DNA of 64,000 nucleotides from Fretibacterium fastidiosum. Lineage in GTDB: Bacteria > Synergistota > Synergistia > Synergistales > Aminobacteriaceae. Both the position numbers and the translations under genes were made by a program. Under the pieces are notes generated by a model. That model had not been told where the DNA came from and did no database searches. It was given only the letters and a program-made list of their open reading frames with translations. Below are positions 42,406 through 51,621 of the stretch, in pieces; the stretch's first letter is position 1; each line of letters opens with the position of its first letter. Location: NCBI RefSeq assembly GCF_964642095.1, contig NZ_OZ209244.1, positions 806,001 through 870,000 of the forward strand, given 5' to 3'.

Positions 42406-42435
42406 TTGACAAACGTCAAATGAAAATGATACTTT
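42406..42435 (+). promoter_or_regulatory. Probable promoter of gltS-hutD-ftcD
   Basis: TTGACA (42406-42411), 18 bases, TACTTT (42430-42435). A leader of about 150 bases follows, with a GGACGGAG/CTCCGTCC inverted repeat at 42489-42518. No known riboswitch is recognised there. Confidence 0.6.
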
Positions 42436-42592
42436 ATCCCTAAAAGCTCTACCGTATCTACCGTTTCTTTGGGCGTTGAGCGAAAGAGGACGGAGTGGGT
42501 GCCCGGCTCCGTCCGATCATGGGGCCGTGCCCGTCCGGCACGCGAAGCTGGGTTGATGGGACGGCAATGCCACAAAAACAGGAGGTCTTGAT

Positions 42593-43834
42593 ATGAGCTT
42601 TGAGGTAGTGGATGGTGTCTTCACGATCAGCGAGAACGCCGTCTTCTCGACGGCCATGGCCTGCGTCCTGCTCCTGCTGGGCTACCGGGTCAAGCGGAAG
42701 GTGCCCTTCCTGGAGAAGTACTGCATCCCGGCGCCGGTCATCGGCGGATTCCTCTTCATGTTCGTCACCTTCATCGGCCACAACACGGGGACCTTTGCCT
42801 TCAAGTTCGACTCCGCCTTTCAATCCCCCTTCATGCTGGCGTTCTTCACCACGGTGGGACTGGGAGCCAGCTTTGAGCTGCTGAAGAAGGGCGGCCTGCT
42901 CCTGATCCTCTACTGGCTCTGCGCCGGGGTGATCTCCATTGTCCAGAACGTTATCGGCATCACGGTGGGGGACGCGGTGGGCCTCCCCGCACCCTACGCG
43001 CTCCTCTCCAGCGCCATCTCCATGATCGGCGGCCACGGCGCCGCCGGAGCTTACGGCAGGACCTTTGAGGAGCTGGGCTACGCCGGCGCCATGGGCGTTG
43101 GCGCGGCAGCGGCGACCTTTGGCCTTATCTCAGGCGTCATGGTGGGAGGGCCCCTGGCACGGCGCCTCATCGTGCGCTACAACCTGAAGCCCCAGGAGGA
43201 CAACGGCAGCTACGCGGAGATCGAGAGCATCAACGCCGCGGAGGGCGTGAAGCTCACGGGCCTTGAGACCATTCAGAACGTGGCGGCCATCATCATCTGC
43301 ATGGCCCTAGGCATGGTGGTGTCCGGTTGGATCGGCAAGCTCCTCGGCATGTCCTTCCCGGACTACGTGGGCGCCATGTTCGTGGCGGTGGCCCTGCGCA
43401 ACCTGAACGAGAAATTCCAGTTTTACAAGTTCAGCTTCTCCCTGAGCGACAAGATCGGCGACGTCATGCTGAATCTCTACCTGGGCCTGGCCCTCATGAC
43501 CCTGCGCCTTTGGGAGCTCATGGACCTCATGGGGGGCATGCTGCTGATCGTGGTGGCGCAGCTCGTCTTCATGTGCGTCATCGCCTACTTCGTCGTCTTC
43601 CGCATCCTGGGCTCCAACTACGACGCGGCGGTGATGTGCGCGGGGCTCTGCGGCCACGGGCTGGGCGCGACGCCCAGCGCCATCGTCAACATGACGGCGG
43701 TGACGGAGCAGTACGGCATGTCCCGCAAGGCCTTCATGATCGTGCCCATCGTGGGGGCCTTCCTGGTGGACATCATCTACCAGCCCCAGACCATCTACTT
43801 CATCAAGAAGTTCGTTGAGGGCATCACAAAGTGA
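42593..43834 (+). CDS. gltS: Sodium/glutamate symporter GltS
   Basis: Na+-coupled glutamate carrier of the ESS family, 413 residues with two inverted five-helix repeats. Re-entrant-loop glycine motifs ISMIGGHGAAGAYG (about 142-155) and CAGLCGHGLGATPSA (about 350-364) are typical. AGGAGG lies seven bases before the ATG. It heads an operon with hutD (overlapping stop/start) and ftcD, linking glutamate transport to histidine catabolism. Confidence 0.95.
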   Translation: MSFEVVDGVFTISENAVFSTAMACVLLLLGYRVKRKVPFLEKYCIPAPVIGGFLFMFVTFIGHNTGTFAFKFDSAFQSPFMLAFFTTVGLGASFELLKKGGLLLILYWLCAGVISIVQNVIGITVGDAVGLPAPYALLSSAISMIGGHGAAGAYGRTFEELGYAGAMGVGAAAATFGLISGVMVGGPLARRLIVRYNLKPQEDNGSYAEIESINAAEGVKLTGLETIQNVAAIIICMALGMVVSGWIGKLLGMSFPDYVGAMFVAVALRNLNEKFQFYKFSFSLSDKIGDVMLNLYLGLALMTLRLWELMDLMGGMLLIVVAQLVFMCVIAYFVVFRILGSNYDAAVMCAGLCGHGLGATPSAIVNMTAVTEQYGMSRKAFMIVPIVGAFLVDIIYQPQTIYFIKKFVEGITK

Positions 43835-44457
43835 GCCGCGGCATCAGACTTCTTCACCCAGCGGACTACCGCGTGACGGACTGGAGCGGCGGGCGGACGA
43901 CAGAGCTGGCGATCGCCCCGGAGGGCAGCCTTTACGCCGAGAGGGAGTTCCTGTGGCGCTTCAGCTCCGCCACGGCAGAGGTGGAGGAGAGCACCTACAC
44001 CAGCCTGCCGGACTACAACCGCGTGATCCTCTCCCTTCGGGGCCTGCTGCGCCTCTCCCATGATGACGCGACCTGGCGGGACTTCGCGGAGTTCGAGCCC
44101 TACGCCTTCGACGGGGGAGTCACCACGCAGGCCCGAGGGAAGGTCGTGGACCTGAACCTGATGCTGCGCAAGGGGCGATGCGCCGGGACGATGATCCCCA
44201 TCGTGGGCGGCCCCGGCCTGAGGACGGACGTGACGGCGGCTCTGGCCGCCGCGCTGCCGGGAGCGGAGGAGCTGCTCATCTTCTGCTTTGAGGGGGCAAC
44301 GGAGGTCGTGAGCGGGGACGGGACCTGGTCCCTGGGGGCGGGCGATACGCTGCACGCCTCAAACCTCGACGGGGAGGCGTGGAGCGTCAGGGCGACGGAG
44401 AGGGTCAAGGCCGTCGCAGCGGCGGTTCGGTACGAGGGCCGCTGCGCAGAAAACTAA
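43831..44457 (+). CDS. hutD: HutD/Ves-family protein
   Basis: Cupin-like protein of 208 residues: DYRVTDWSGGRTTELAIAP, FLWRFSSATAEVEESTYTSL and the LMLRKG region match HutD/Ves. HutD is found in histidine-utilisation operons and is thought to limit pathway flux; its activity is not firmly known. GTG at 43831 overlaps the gltS stop codon (GTGA), so translation is coupled. Confidence 0.9.
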   Translation: MSRGIRLLHPADYRVTDWSGGRTTELAIAPEGSLYAEREFLWRFSSATAEVEESTYTSLPDYNRVILSLRGLLRLSHDDATWRDFAEFEPYAFDGGVTTQARGKVVDLNLMLRKGRCAGTMIPIVGGPGLRTDVTAALAAALPGAEELLIFCFEGATEVVSGDGTWSLGAGDTLHASNLDGEAWSVRATERVKAVAAAVRYEGRCAEN

Positions 44458-44470
44458 GGGAGGACTGTAC

Positions 44471-45385
44471 ATGAAACAACTTATCGAGTGTGTGCCGAAC
44501 TACAGCGAAGGGCGCGACGCGGGGAAGATCGAGCAGATCGTGGACTGCTTCCGCGGCAAGGCAGGGGTACGGCTTCTGGACTACCAGACGGACCCCAACC
44601 ACAACCGGCTGGTGGTCACCGTCATCGGAGAGCCCGCGCCCCTGAAGGAGACCGTTCTGGCGTCCTTCGGCAAGGCCGTCGAGCTCATCGACCTGACGAA
44701 GCACGAGGGCCAGCACCCGCGGATGGGGGCCGTGGACGTGGTGCCCTTCATCCCCTGCCGCGGCACGACGGTTGAGGACGCGGACCGCCTGGCGAAGGAG
44801 GTGGGGGAGGCCGTCGGGTCCCGCTATCAGATTCCCGTCTTCCTCTACGAGGACTCTGCCACCGCGCCGCACCGCCAGAACCTGGCCTCCATCCGCAAGG
44901 GGCAGTTCGAGGGGATGCCGGAGAAGCTGAAGGACACGGCGATGTGGACGCCGGACTACGGCCCCGCGGGGCGGATACACCCCACGGCGGGCGTGGTGGC
45001 GGTCGGCGCCCGGATGCCCCTCGTGGCGTTCAACATCAACCTGAGCACGCCGGACCTGGAGATCGCGGACAGGATCGCCAAGCGGGTCCGCAACCTCAGC
45101 GGCGGCTATCGCTTCATCAAGGCCATCGGCGTGGACCTGAGCGACAGGCACATGGCGCAGGTGTCGATGAACCTGGTGAACTATCAGAAGACGGCGGTGT
45201 ACCGCGCCTTCGAGGCCGTGAAGATGGAGGCCCGGCGCTACGGCGTCAGCGTCGTGGAGAGCGAGGTCGTCGGGCTTTTGCCCATGGAGGCCCTGATCGA
45301 CTGCGCGGAGTACTACCTGCAGATCTCGGACGAGTTCGACCCCGCAAAGCAGATCATGGAGAACCGACTGCTGGAGGAGGAATAG
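44471..45385 (+). CDS. ftcD: Glutamate formimidoyltransferase
   Basis: Transfers the formimino group of N-formimino-glutamate, made in histidine degradation, to tetrahydrofolate. Length 304 equals the stand-alone transferase, with no cyclodeaminase domain fused. VPNYSEGRD, DPNHNRLVVT, KHEGQHPRMGAVDVVPFIP and FNINLSTPDLEIA are family signatures. AGGGAGG precedes the ATG at 44471. Together with gltS and hutD it indicates amino-acid fermentation; hutH/hutU/hutI are not in the window. Confidence 0.95.
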   Translation: MKQLIECVPNYSEGRDAGKIEQIVDCFRGKAGVRLLDYQTDPNHNRLVVTVIGEPAPLKETVLASFGKAVELIDLTKHEGQHPRMGAVDVVPFIPCRGTTVEDADRLAKEVGEAVGSRYQIPVFLYEDSATAPHRQNLASIRKGQFEGMPEKLKDTAMWTPDYGPAGRIHPTAGVVAVGARMPLVAFNINLSTPDLEIADRIAKRVRNLSGGYRFIKAIGVDLSDRHMAQVSMNLVNYQKTAVYRAFEAVKMEARRYGVSVVESEVVGLLPMEALIDCAEYYLQISDEFDPAKQIMENRLLEEE

Positions 45386-45463
45386 CGTCTCCGTCGGCCG
45401 GGCCATCGGGCCTGAGTCATTCATAAAAATACGTATCTGTCATACAGAACGAGTGTACTAGAG

Positions 45464-45489
45464 AGGGGCCGCCCCAAAGGGACGGCCCC
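45464..45489. terminator. Bidirectional terminator between ftcD and ade
   Basis: AGGGGCCG(C)CCC AAAG GGACGGCCCCT stem between two convergent genes. T-rich tails are short on both sides. Copied, with changes, upstream of gltS. Confidence 0.7.
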
Positions 45490-45523
45490 TGCTTCGTGCT
45501 TATCGCCGACACCTGGCCGCAGG

Positions 45524-47302
45524 TCACTCCACGAAGAGCGGGACGATCCTCTGCTGGAGCACGTCCACCAACCCCAGGTCCGAGAACTTCGCCTTGGGGA
45601 TGACCGGCAGGGCCAGGGAGACGATGCGCATCAGCGGGTTTGGCACGTCGAGGCCCAGCTTGTTGCGCAGCGTCGCCTTGACGTCCGCGATGTCGCGCGC
45701 CAGCTCCGCCGCGGGGAGGCGGGAGATGAGGCCGTAGATGGGCAGCTCCAAGCGGGCGATCACCCGCCCGTCCAGCGCAGCGACCTTGCCTCCGCCGCAC
45801 TCGATGAGGGCCTCGATCACGACCAGCGCGTCCTCCGGGGTGTCGTACACCACCACCAGGTTGTGGCAGTCGTGGGACACCGTGGCGCCGTAGGCCCCCC
45901 GCTGCGTTCCGAAGCCCCGAACGACGCCCACGAAGCGCGTGTTCAGTCCATGGCGGTTCAGCACGGCGACGAACTTCAGGTCTGGGTCGCCGCCCAGGTT
46001 CAGGCAGCCGTTCAGCACGGGCAGGCGTTCGACGCCGAACTCCGTGGTGGTCCCCTTCGGGGTCGCGTAGCGTACGACCCGCACTCGCGCGGCGTCCCCC
46101 TCCGCACGAATTTTGAGGTCCTCCACGCCGGGGTGCCTCAGTCGGACGGTGTTGACCTTTTCCTGGGGGAAGGAGCGGGGCTCGATGGCGAGGGTGAGAC
46201 GCCCGTCCTCCGCGACGCAGCGCCCCGCAGCGAACACGGCGCTGGGCCTGGGACAGGCCAGCTCCGGCACGATCTGAAGGTCCGCGGCGAAGCCGGGGGC
46301 TACGGCCCCCAGGTTCGTGATGCCGATCTCCCGCGCGGCGTTGAGCGTCCCGCAGACGACGGCCTGCTCCGGTGACATTCCGCACCGCACCGCACTGGCG
46401 GCGACGCGGCTGACGTGCCCCGTGGTCAGGATGTCCTCCGGCTCCAGGTCGTCCGTGCAGAGGGACAGGTTCGTGAGGGAGCGGAAGTCCAGGACGGCGG
46501 GGACGATGGCCTCGACGTTCATGGACATCGAGCTCTCGCGCATGTCCACGTTCATGCCGAGCCGCAGTTTCTCCCTGGCCTCACGGCCCGTACGGGTCTC
46601 GTGGTCGCTCCGCACGCCGGCCGCCAGGTAGGCGTTCAGGTCCCGCCCCGAAAGGAAGGGCGCATGTCCCTGCATGAAGCCGCCCCGTTTCTCGCAGGCC
46701 CCCATGATGGCCCGCATCCGGCTGCTGTTGGACAGCACGCCAGGGTAGTCCATCAGCTCCGCGACGCCCAGCACCCTGGGGTGGGCCATCAGGCGCTCCA
46801 CCTCCGCCGCCCCAAAGGAGGCTCCAGCGTTCTCCAGACCGGGCGCGGAGGGGACGCAGGAGGGCGTGAGCACGTAGAACCGCATGGGCAGGTCCTCACT
46901 GGCCGCCAGCATGTAGGCCACCGCCTCCACGCCGCCGACGTTGGCCACCTCGTGGGGGTCCGTGATGAGGGTCGTCGTCCCCATGGGCAGCACGGCCTCC
47001 GCCATGTGGGCCGGCGTCATCATGCTGCTCTCGATGTGCAGGTGGCTGTCGATGAAGCCGGGGATCAGGAACTGCCCTCGTCCGTCGTAGCGTTCGCGGG
47101 CCTCGATCTCAAAGCGGCCCCCTTCGCCGTCCGGGTCCGAGGAGACGCACGCGATGAAGCCGTCGACGATCCCCACCTCGGCCTCGTAGGTCTCCCAGGT
47201 AAACACGTTGAAGAGCTTGACGTTGTGGATGAGGAGGTCGCAGGGGATACGCCCCATCGCCGCATCCACCAGCCGCCCCCGATCCTTTGGATGAATTTGC
47301 AT
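45524..47302 (-). CDS. ade: Adenine deaminase
   Basis: Converts adenine to hypoxanthine and ammonia. Metal-dependent amidohydrolase of 592 residues: metal-site motif GFIDSHLHIESSM (about 81-93), TDPHEVANV, MQGHAPFLSG, SDHETRTG and CTDDLEPEDI. The C-terminal Ade domain has a YGATVSHDCHN motif. GGAGGCAGTC precedes the ATG. The upstream purine permease, 73 bases away on the same strand, supplies substrate. Confidence 0.96.
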   Translation of the reverse strand: MQIHPKDRGRLVDAAMGRIPCDLLIHNVKLFNVFTWETYEAEVGIVDGFIACVSSDPDGEGGRFEIEARERYDGRGQFLIPGFIDSHLHIESSMMTPAHMAEAVLPMGTTTLITDPHEVANVGGVEAVAYMLAASEDLPMRFYVLTPSCVPSAPGLENAGASFGAAEVERLMAHPRVLGVAELMDYPGVLSNSSRMRAIMGACEKRGGFMQGHAPFLSGRDLNAYLAAGVRSDHETRTGREAREKLRLGMNVDMRESSMSMNVEAIVPAVLDFRSLTNLSLCTDDLEPEDILTTGHVSRVAASAVRCGMSPEQAVVCGTLNAAREIGITNLGAVAPGFAADLQIVPELACPRPSAVFAAGRCVAEDGRLTLAIEPRSFPQEKVNTVRLRHPGVEDLKIRAEGDAARVRVVRYATPKGTTTEFGVERLPVLNGCLNLGGDPDLKFVAVLNRHGLNTRFVGVVRGFGTQRGAYGATVSHDCHNLVVVYDTPEDALVVIEALIECGGGKVAALDGRVIARLELPIYGLISRLPAAELARDIADVKATLRNKLGLDVPNPLMRIVSLALPVIPKAKFSDLGLVDVLQQRIVPLFVE

Positions 47303-47375
47303 GACTGCCTCCGAAATCGTTACCGTCGTTACCGAAGTCTTATCTCAAAGCGCTGTCGTGCGTTCGCAGCCGGCG

Positions 47376-48668
47376 CTACAGGTTCAGGAAGTACGCGATC
47401 AGGGGAACGCACAGCAGGTACGTGCCCCAGTGCAGCTCGCGGCCGCGGCCGGAGAGCACCTTCGCCGCAGTGTAGCACAGGATGCCCGAACTGATGCCGT
47501 TGGCCAGCCCCAGGTAGGCCGTCATCAGGATGGTCATGAAGGCGGGGAAGGACTCCGTGAAGTCCTTGAAGTTGATGCCCTGGACGGCCGGCATCATCAT
47601 CAGGCCGATGATGATCAGCACGGGGGCCGTCGCCTGGGAGGGCACGCAGGAGATCAGCGGGACGAACAGCAGCATGGCGAAGAAGCAGAGCGCCGTGACG
47701 ATGGCCGTCATGCCCGTCTTGCCCCCCTCCTCCACGCCCGCGGCCGACTCCACGAAGGTCGTGACGGTCGTCAGTCCGAAGATGGAGCCCACCACCGTCC
47801 CGATGGCGTCCACCAGGAAGGGCTTGCCGATGTCCGGCAGGTCGCCGTTCTCGTCCAGGAGCCCGGCCTTCGCGCCGACGCCCAGCACCGTGCCCAGCGT
47901 CGAGAAGAAGTCCCCCACGAAGAAGGTGAACATGAAGGGAATGTACTGCCAGTGCAGCGCTCCCAGGACGTCGAGCTTCAGGAACAGCGGCTCCAGGCTC
48001 ACCGGCATGGCGACCCAGGCGGCGGGCAGCTTCGTGATGCCCATGGGGATGCCGATGATGGAGGTGAGGACGATGCTCCACAAGAGCGCCCCGCGCACCC
48101 GGAAGGACATGAAGGCCGTCACGATGAAGAGCCCGATGACGGAGAGCAGCGTCCCCGCGCTGTGCAGGTCGCCGAACCGCATGGCCTTGTCAACGACCAG
48201 GATCCCGGCGCTCTTCAACCCCAGCTGCGCGATGAAGATGCCCACCGCCGCACCGATGGCCAGCTTGATGGAGCGCGGCATGAGCTTGACGATGACCTCG
48301 CGGATGCCGAGGACCGTCAGCAGGACGAAGACCACCCCCGACAGGAACACCATCCCCATCCCAACCTGCCACGTGACGATGCCGTCCTTCACCAGCGTGA
48401 AGGCGAAGAAGGCGTTGCCGCCCATGCCCGTGGCCAGGGCAAAGGGCAGGTTGGCGTAGAGCCCCATGAACAGGGTGACGGCGCCGCACACGAGCGCCAT
48501 GGACACCACGCAGGCCATGCGGTCCATTCCCGCGCCGTTTGCCATGAAGGACGGGTGGACCACCAGGATGTAGGACATCGTCATGAACGTCGTGAGCCCC
48601 GCGGCGACCTCCGTCTGAAGGTTGCTGCCGCGCCCGGAGATGTTGAAGAAGCGATCCAGGAAATTCAA
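47376..48668 (-). CDS. NCS2-family purine permease (AzgA-like)
   Basis: Inner-membrane nucleobase permease of 430 residues, 12-14 helices. TEVAAGLTTFMTMSYILVVHP near the N-terminus, GMGGNAFFAFTLV and VTTFVESAAGVEEGGKTG are hallmarks of the AzgA/YicO adenine-guanine-hypoxanthine branch. TTG 48668 is chosen because AAAAGGGG lies eight bases upstream; the frame further upstream overlaps the galactokinase gene. Linked with ade for purine salvage. Confidence 0.93.
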   Translation of the reverse strand: MNFLDRFFNISGRGSNLQTEVAAGLTTFMTMSYILVVHPSFMANGAGMDRMACVVSMALVCGAVTLFMGLYANLPFALATGMGGNAFFAFTLVKDGIVTWQVGMGMVFLSGVVFVLLTVLGIREVIVKLMPRSIKLAIGAAVGIFIAQLGLKSAGILVVDKAMRFGDLHSAGTLLSVIGLFIVTAFMSFRVRGALLWSIVLTSIIGIPMGITKLPAAWVAMPVSLEPLFLKLDVLGALHWQYIPFMFTFFVGDFFSTLGTVLGVGAKAGLLDENGDLPDIGKPFLVDAIGTVVGSIFGLTTVTTFVESAAGVEEGGKTGMTAIVTALCFFAMLLFVPLISCVPSQATAPVLIIIGLMMMPAVQGINFKDFTESFPAFMTILMTAYLGLANGISSGILCYTAAKVLSGRGRELHWGTYLLCVPLIAYFLNL

Positions 48669-48729
48669 TTGAATAACCCCTTTTCTCAGCTGAAGATCAA
48701 AAGGCAGGCCAGAGGCGCAGCTCTGCCGC

Positions 48730-49917
48730 CTATTTGGGCAACCTGACCTTCGCGGCGCCGTCCGCTGCGTCCGCCACGTAGAACCTGGGGGCACAGCCCA
48801 TCTGCAACTCGTAGCCCGCGCCGACGTCACGGATGAAGCGGCTCACGAGATGCCGCTCCACGACGTTGACCGTACAGCCTCCGAAGCCCGCCCCCGTCAT
48901 GCGCGCGCCGATCACCCCCGGCTGACGCCACGCCAGCTCCGCCAGCGCGTCCAGCTCCGGGCAGGTGACCTCGTAGTCGTCGCGCAGGGACAGGTGGGAG
49001 GCCCGCATCAGGAGGCCAAAGGTGCGCAGGTCCGCCAGGCTCAGGGCCCTGGCCGCGTCCAGGGTGCGCTGGTTCTCCGTGACGGCGTGTCGGGCGCGCC
49101 GACGGTTCACCGGGTCCGGGATCTCGCTTTCCAGCCGGTTGAAGTCCTCCACCGACAGCTCGCAGAGCGTCCGGATGGGGCGTACGCGGCGGATGGCCTC
49201 ACAGGCCGCCTCGCACTGCCGGCAGCGCAGGTTGTAGTCCTCGCGCCCTGCCGACTGACGCCTGTTGGTGTCCGCGATCACGATCTGATAGCCCCCGCTG
49301 TAGAGGAGGACGTAGAGGTGGGTCAGGGCGGCGCAGTTCAGCAGGACGGCGCAGCCCTTCCGCCCCATGCTGACGGCGAACTGGTCCATGATCCCGCACT
49401 GGGTTCCGATAAACCGGTTTTCCGTTTCCTGCCCCATGATCGCCATGTTCAGCCGGTCGATGCGAAGGCCGAACAGGTCGTTGACGACGCAGGCGGTCAG
49501 CACCTCCAGCGCGGCCGAGGACGAAAGCCCCGCCCCGACGGGCAGCTCACCCCAGAAGAGGATGTCCAGGCCGGAGGGGATGGGGTAGCGGTGCACTTCC
49601 AGCGTGCTCAACATTCCCAGGGGGTAGTTGGCCCAGCCCCACTCCACGCGGAGCTCGATGCCGCTGCGTCCCGTCTCCGTCGGCGGTCTGTCGTCGAAGT
49701 TCATGGACCCCACGCGGACCCTGTTCCCCTCCCGCCGGACCGCAAGGGCCCATATCCCCAGGGAGATGGCGCAGGGCAGGACGTGCCCTCCGTTGTAGTC
49801 CGTGTGCTCCCCGATCAGGTTGACGCGGCCTGGGGCAAAGTACAGCGTCGGCTCCCCCTCTCCGAACAGCTCGCGAAAGCGGGGCAGCATCTTCTCGTAA
49901 ACGGCCTTGATCTCCAT
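48730..49917 (-). CDS. galK: Galactokinase (first copy)
   Basis: Phosphorylates galactose with ATP; GHMP kinase fold, 395 residues. Galactokinase signature GRVNLIGEHTDYNGGHV, ATP loop PVGAGLSSSAALEV, CGIMDQFAVSMG and MTGAGFGGCTVNVV. Start ATG 49917; GGAGG is rather distant (16 bases), so a nearby alternative is possible. It is separated from galT by a 184-base gap with a terminator-like hairpin, so it may have its own promoter. Clearly paralogous to the galactokinase at 52645. Confidence 0.93.
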   Translation of the reverse strand: MEIKAVYEKMLPRFRELFGEGEPTLYFAPGRVNLIGEHTDYNGGHVLPCAISLGIWALAVRREGNRVRVGSMNFDDRPPTETGRSGIELRVEWGWANYPLGMLSTLEVHRYPIPSGLDILFWGELPVGAGLSSSAALEVLTACVVNDLFGLRIDRLNMAIMGQETENRFIGTQCGIMDQFAVSMGRKGCAVLLNCAALTHLYVLLYSGGYQIVIADTNRRQSAGREDYNLRCRQCEAACEAIRRVRPIRTLCELSVEDFNRLESEIPDPVNRRRARHAVTENQRTLDAARALSLADLRTFGLLMRASHLSLRDDYEVTCPELDALAELAWRQPGVIGARMTGAGFGGCTVNVVERHLVSRFIRDVGAGYELQMGCAPRFYVADAADGAAKVRLPK

Positions 49918-50059
49918 AAGACGACCAGCCCTCCTCCAGGACAGGCCAACCAAAAAATCCCTTCCCTGCCCGCAGGCGTGGAAGGGCCCGCAAAAAAGTC
50001 CCTTTATTATGACACATCCGAAGGGCAAACGCCTATACCTGAAAACACAAAGTAAATCG

Positions 50060-50090
50060 GGGAGAGCGCCGGCGACTCCGACGCTCTCCC
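50060..50090 (-). terminator. Hairpin downstream of galT
   Basis: Minus-strand GGGAGAGCG...CGCTCTCCC stem just past the galT stop, with only a weak T tail. May attenuate rather than stop transcription into the distal galactokinase gene. Confidence 0.55.
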
Positions 50091-50101
50091 CCAAGGGACG
50101 C

Positions 50102-51619
50102 CTAAAGCGCTGCAGCGAACTGGTCGAAGGCCTCCAGCCCGGCGTCGTCCCGCTTGAAGACCCCGCAGTCGCTGAGGACCCGCGCAAACACGCGGCCCAC
50201 CTCGTCGCGGAACATGCCCGGCACCGCCTCCGCCTCCAGACCCACATGGCGCTCCCGCAGGCCCCGATACCAGGGGTCGTGCGCCGCCAGAGCCGGGTGG
50301 GCGGCGAGGTCCACCTCGCCCCGAAGCCAGGCCTCCGCCAGCTCCGACAGGGCCCACTTCAGGCGCGGGGGCAGGATGGCCAGGCCCAGCACCTCGATGA
50401 GACCGATGTTCTCCTTCTTGATGTGCTGCACGTCCGCGTGGGGGTGGAATATCCCCAGGGGGTGCTCCGGGCTCGTGCGATTGTTGCGCAGGACCAGGTC
50501 CAGCTCGTAGCGCCCGTCCCGCCGCCGTGCGATGGGCGTGACGGTGTTGTGGGGCACATCCCCCGTCCGGGACAGCACGCCCACCTCCGGAGCGCTCCAG
50601 CCCCGCCAGGCCTCCAGGACGCCGCAGGCCGCGTCGATCAACGGCGCGGCCTCGCGGGAGGCGAGGCGCAGCACGGACATGGGCCAGTTGACGCGCCCCA
50701 TGGCGACGCCGCTCCGCGCCGGGTAGTCCCGCTCCACCTGCGCCCGGTCCAGCGCGAAGACGAAGCGGCCGCCCTGGTAGTGGTCGTGGGACAGGATGGA
50801 GCCGCCCACGATGGGCAGGTCCGCGTTGGACCCCACGAAGTAGTGCGGGAAGAGGTCCAGGAACCGCAGCAGGTTCTCGAAGGTCTCCCGCGTGATGGCC
50901 ATGGGGACGTGCTCTCCGTTCAGGACGATGCAGTGCTCGTCGTAGTAGCTGTAGGGCGAGTACTGCAGGAACCAGCTCTGACCCTGCCGAAGGTCCAGGG
51001 GGATCAGGCGCAGGTTCTGCCGCGCCGGGTGCCCCGGATGGCCGAAGAAGCCCTCGTTCTCACGGCACAGGAGGCACCGCGGATAGCCCGTCGCGGGGGC
51101 CTTCCCCGCCCTGGCGATGTCCCGCGGGTCCTTCTCCGGCTTCGACAGGTTGATGGTGACGTCCAGCTCCCCGAAGTCCGTCCCCGTCCGCCACCGAATG
51201 TTCCGCGCCGTGCGGGCCGAGCGGACGTAGTTCGAGGCGACGCCCAGCCCGTAGAAGTAGTCCGTCGCCCTGCGGGGGGAGGTCCGGGACAGGGCGCGGA
51301 ACCTCTCGACGACGTCCGAGGGGCGCGGCGTCAGGACGCCCATCAGTCGCGTGTCCAGCAGATCCCGTTCCTCCGGGCCGCCCTCGATGATCCCCGCAGC
51401 CTCCGCCCAGTCCAGGATGCGCTCCAGGATGCCGTCCGGCGACGCCCCCGGAAGCAGGTCGTCCGCGACGGGCTCCGCCCGCAGGTCTGGGAGGCCCAGC
51501 TCCCCGATGAGGCCGTTGGCGGCCCAGACGGCGTCCTCCGCCTCGATCAGCCCCTGCAGGAGGGCGAAGCGCACCAGCCGGTTCAGCTCGCGGTTGACGT
51601 CCACGTCCGCTGCCGGCAT
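50102..51619 (-). CDS. galT: UDP-glucose-hexose-1-phosphate uridylyltransferase (type 2 GalT)
   Basis: Exchanges UDP between glucose and galactose-1-phosphate. Length 505 and motifs SILSHDHYQGGRF, FHPHADVQHIKKENIGLIE and VASNYVRS fit the Bacillus/Lactobacillus-type GalT, which lacks the E. coli-type HPHPQ. ATG 51619 has GGGGG eight bases upstream and begins two bases after the galE stop. Confidence 0.95.
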   Translation of the reverse strand: MPAADVDVNRELNRLVRFALLQGLIEAEDAVWAANGLIGELGLPDLRAEPVADDLLPGASPDGILERILDWAEAAGIIEGGPEERDLLDTRLMGVLTPRPSDVVERFRALSRTSPRRATDYFYGLGVASNYVRSARTARNIRWRTGTDFGELDVTINLSKPEKDPRDIARAGKAPATGYPRCLLCRENEGFFGHPGHPARQNLRLIPLDLRQGQSWFLQYSPYSYYDEHCIVLNGEHVPMAITRETFENLLRFLDLFPHYFVGSNADLPIVGGSILSHDHYQGGRFVFALDRAQVERDYPARSGVAMGRVNWPMSVLRLASREAAPLIDAACGVLEAWRGWSAPEVGVLSRTGDVPHNTVTPIARRRDGRYELDLVLRNNRTSPEHPLGIFHPHADVQHIKKENIGLIEVLGLAILPPRLKWALSELAEAWLRGEVDLAAHPALAAHDPWYRGLRERHVGLEAEAVPGMFRDEVGRVFARVLSDCGVFKRDDAGLEAFDQFAAAL

Positions 51620-51621
51620 GG

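Noticed and set aside
42440..42590. Riboswitch in the gltS leader
   Set aside because: Only a simple GGACGGAG/CTCCGTCC inverted repeat is visible. No glutamine, glycine or other known aptamer consensus was recognised.
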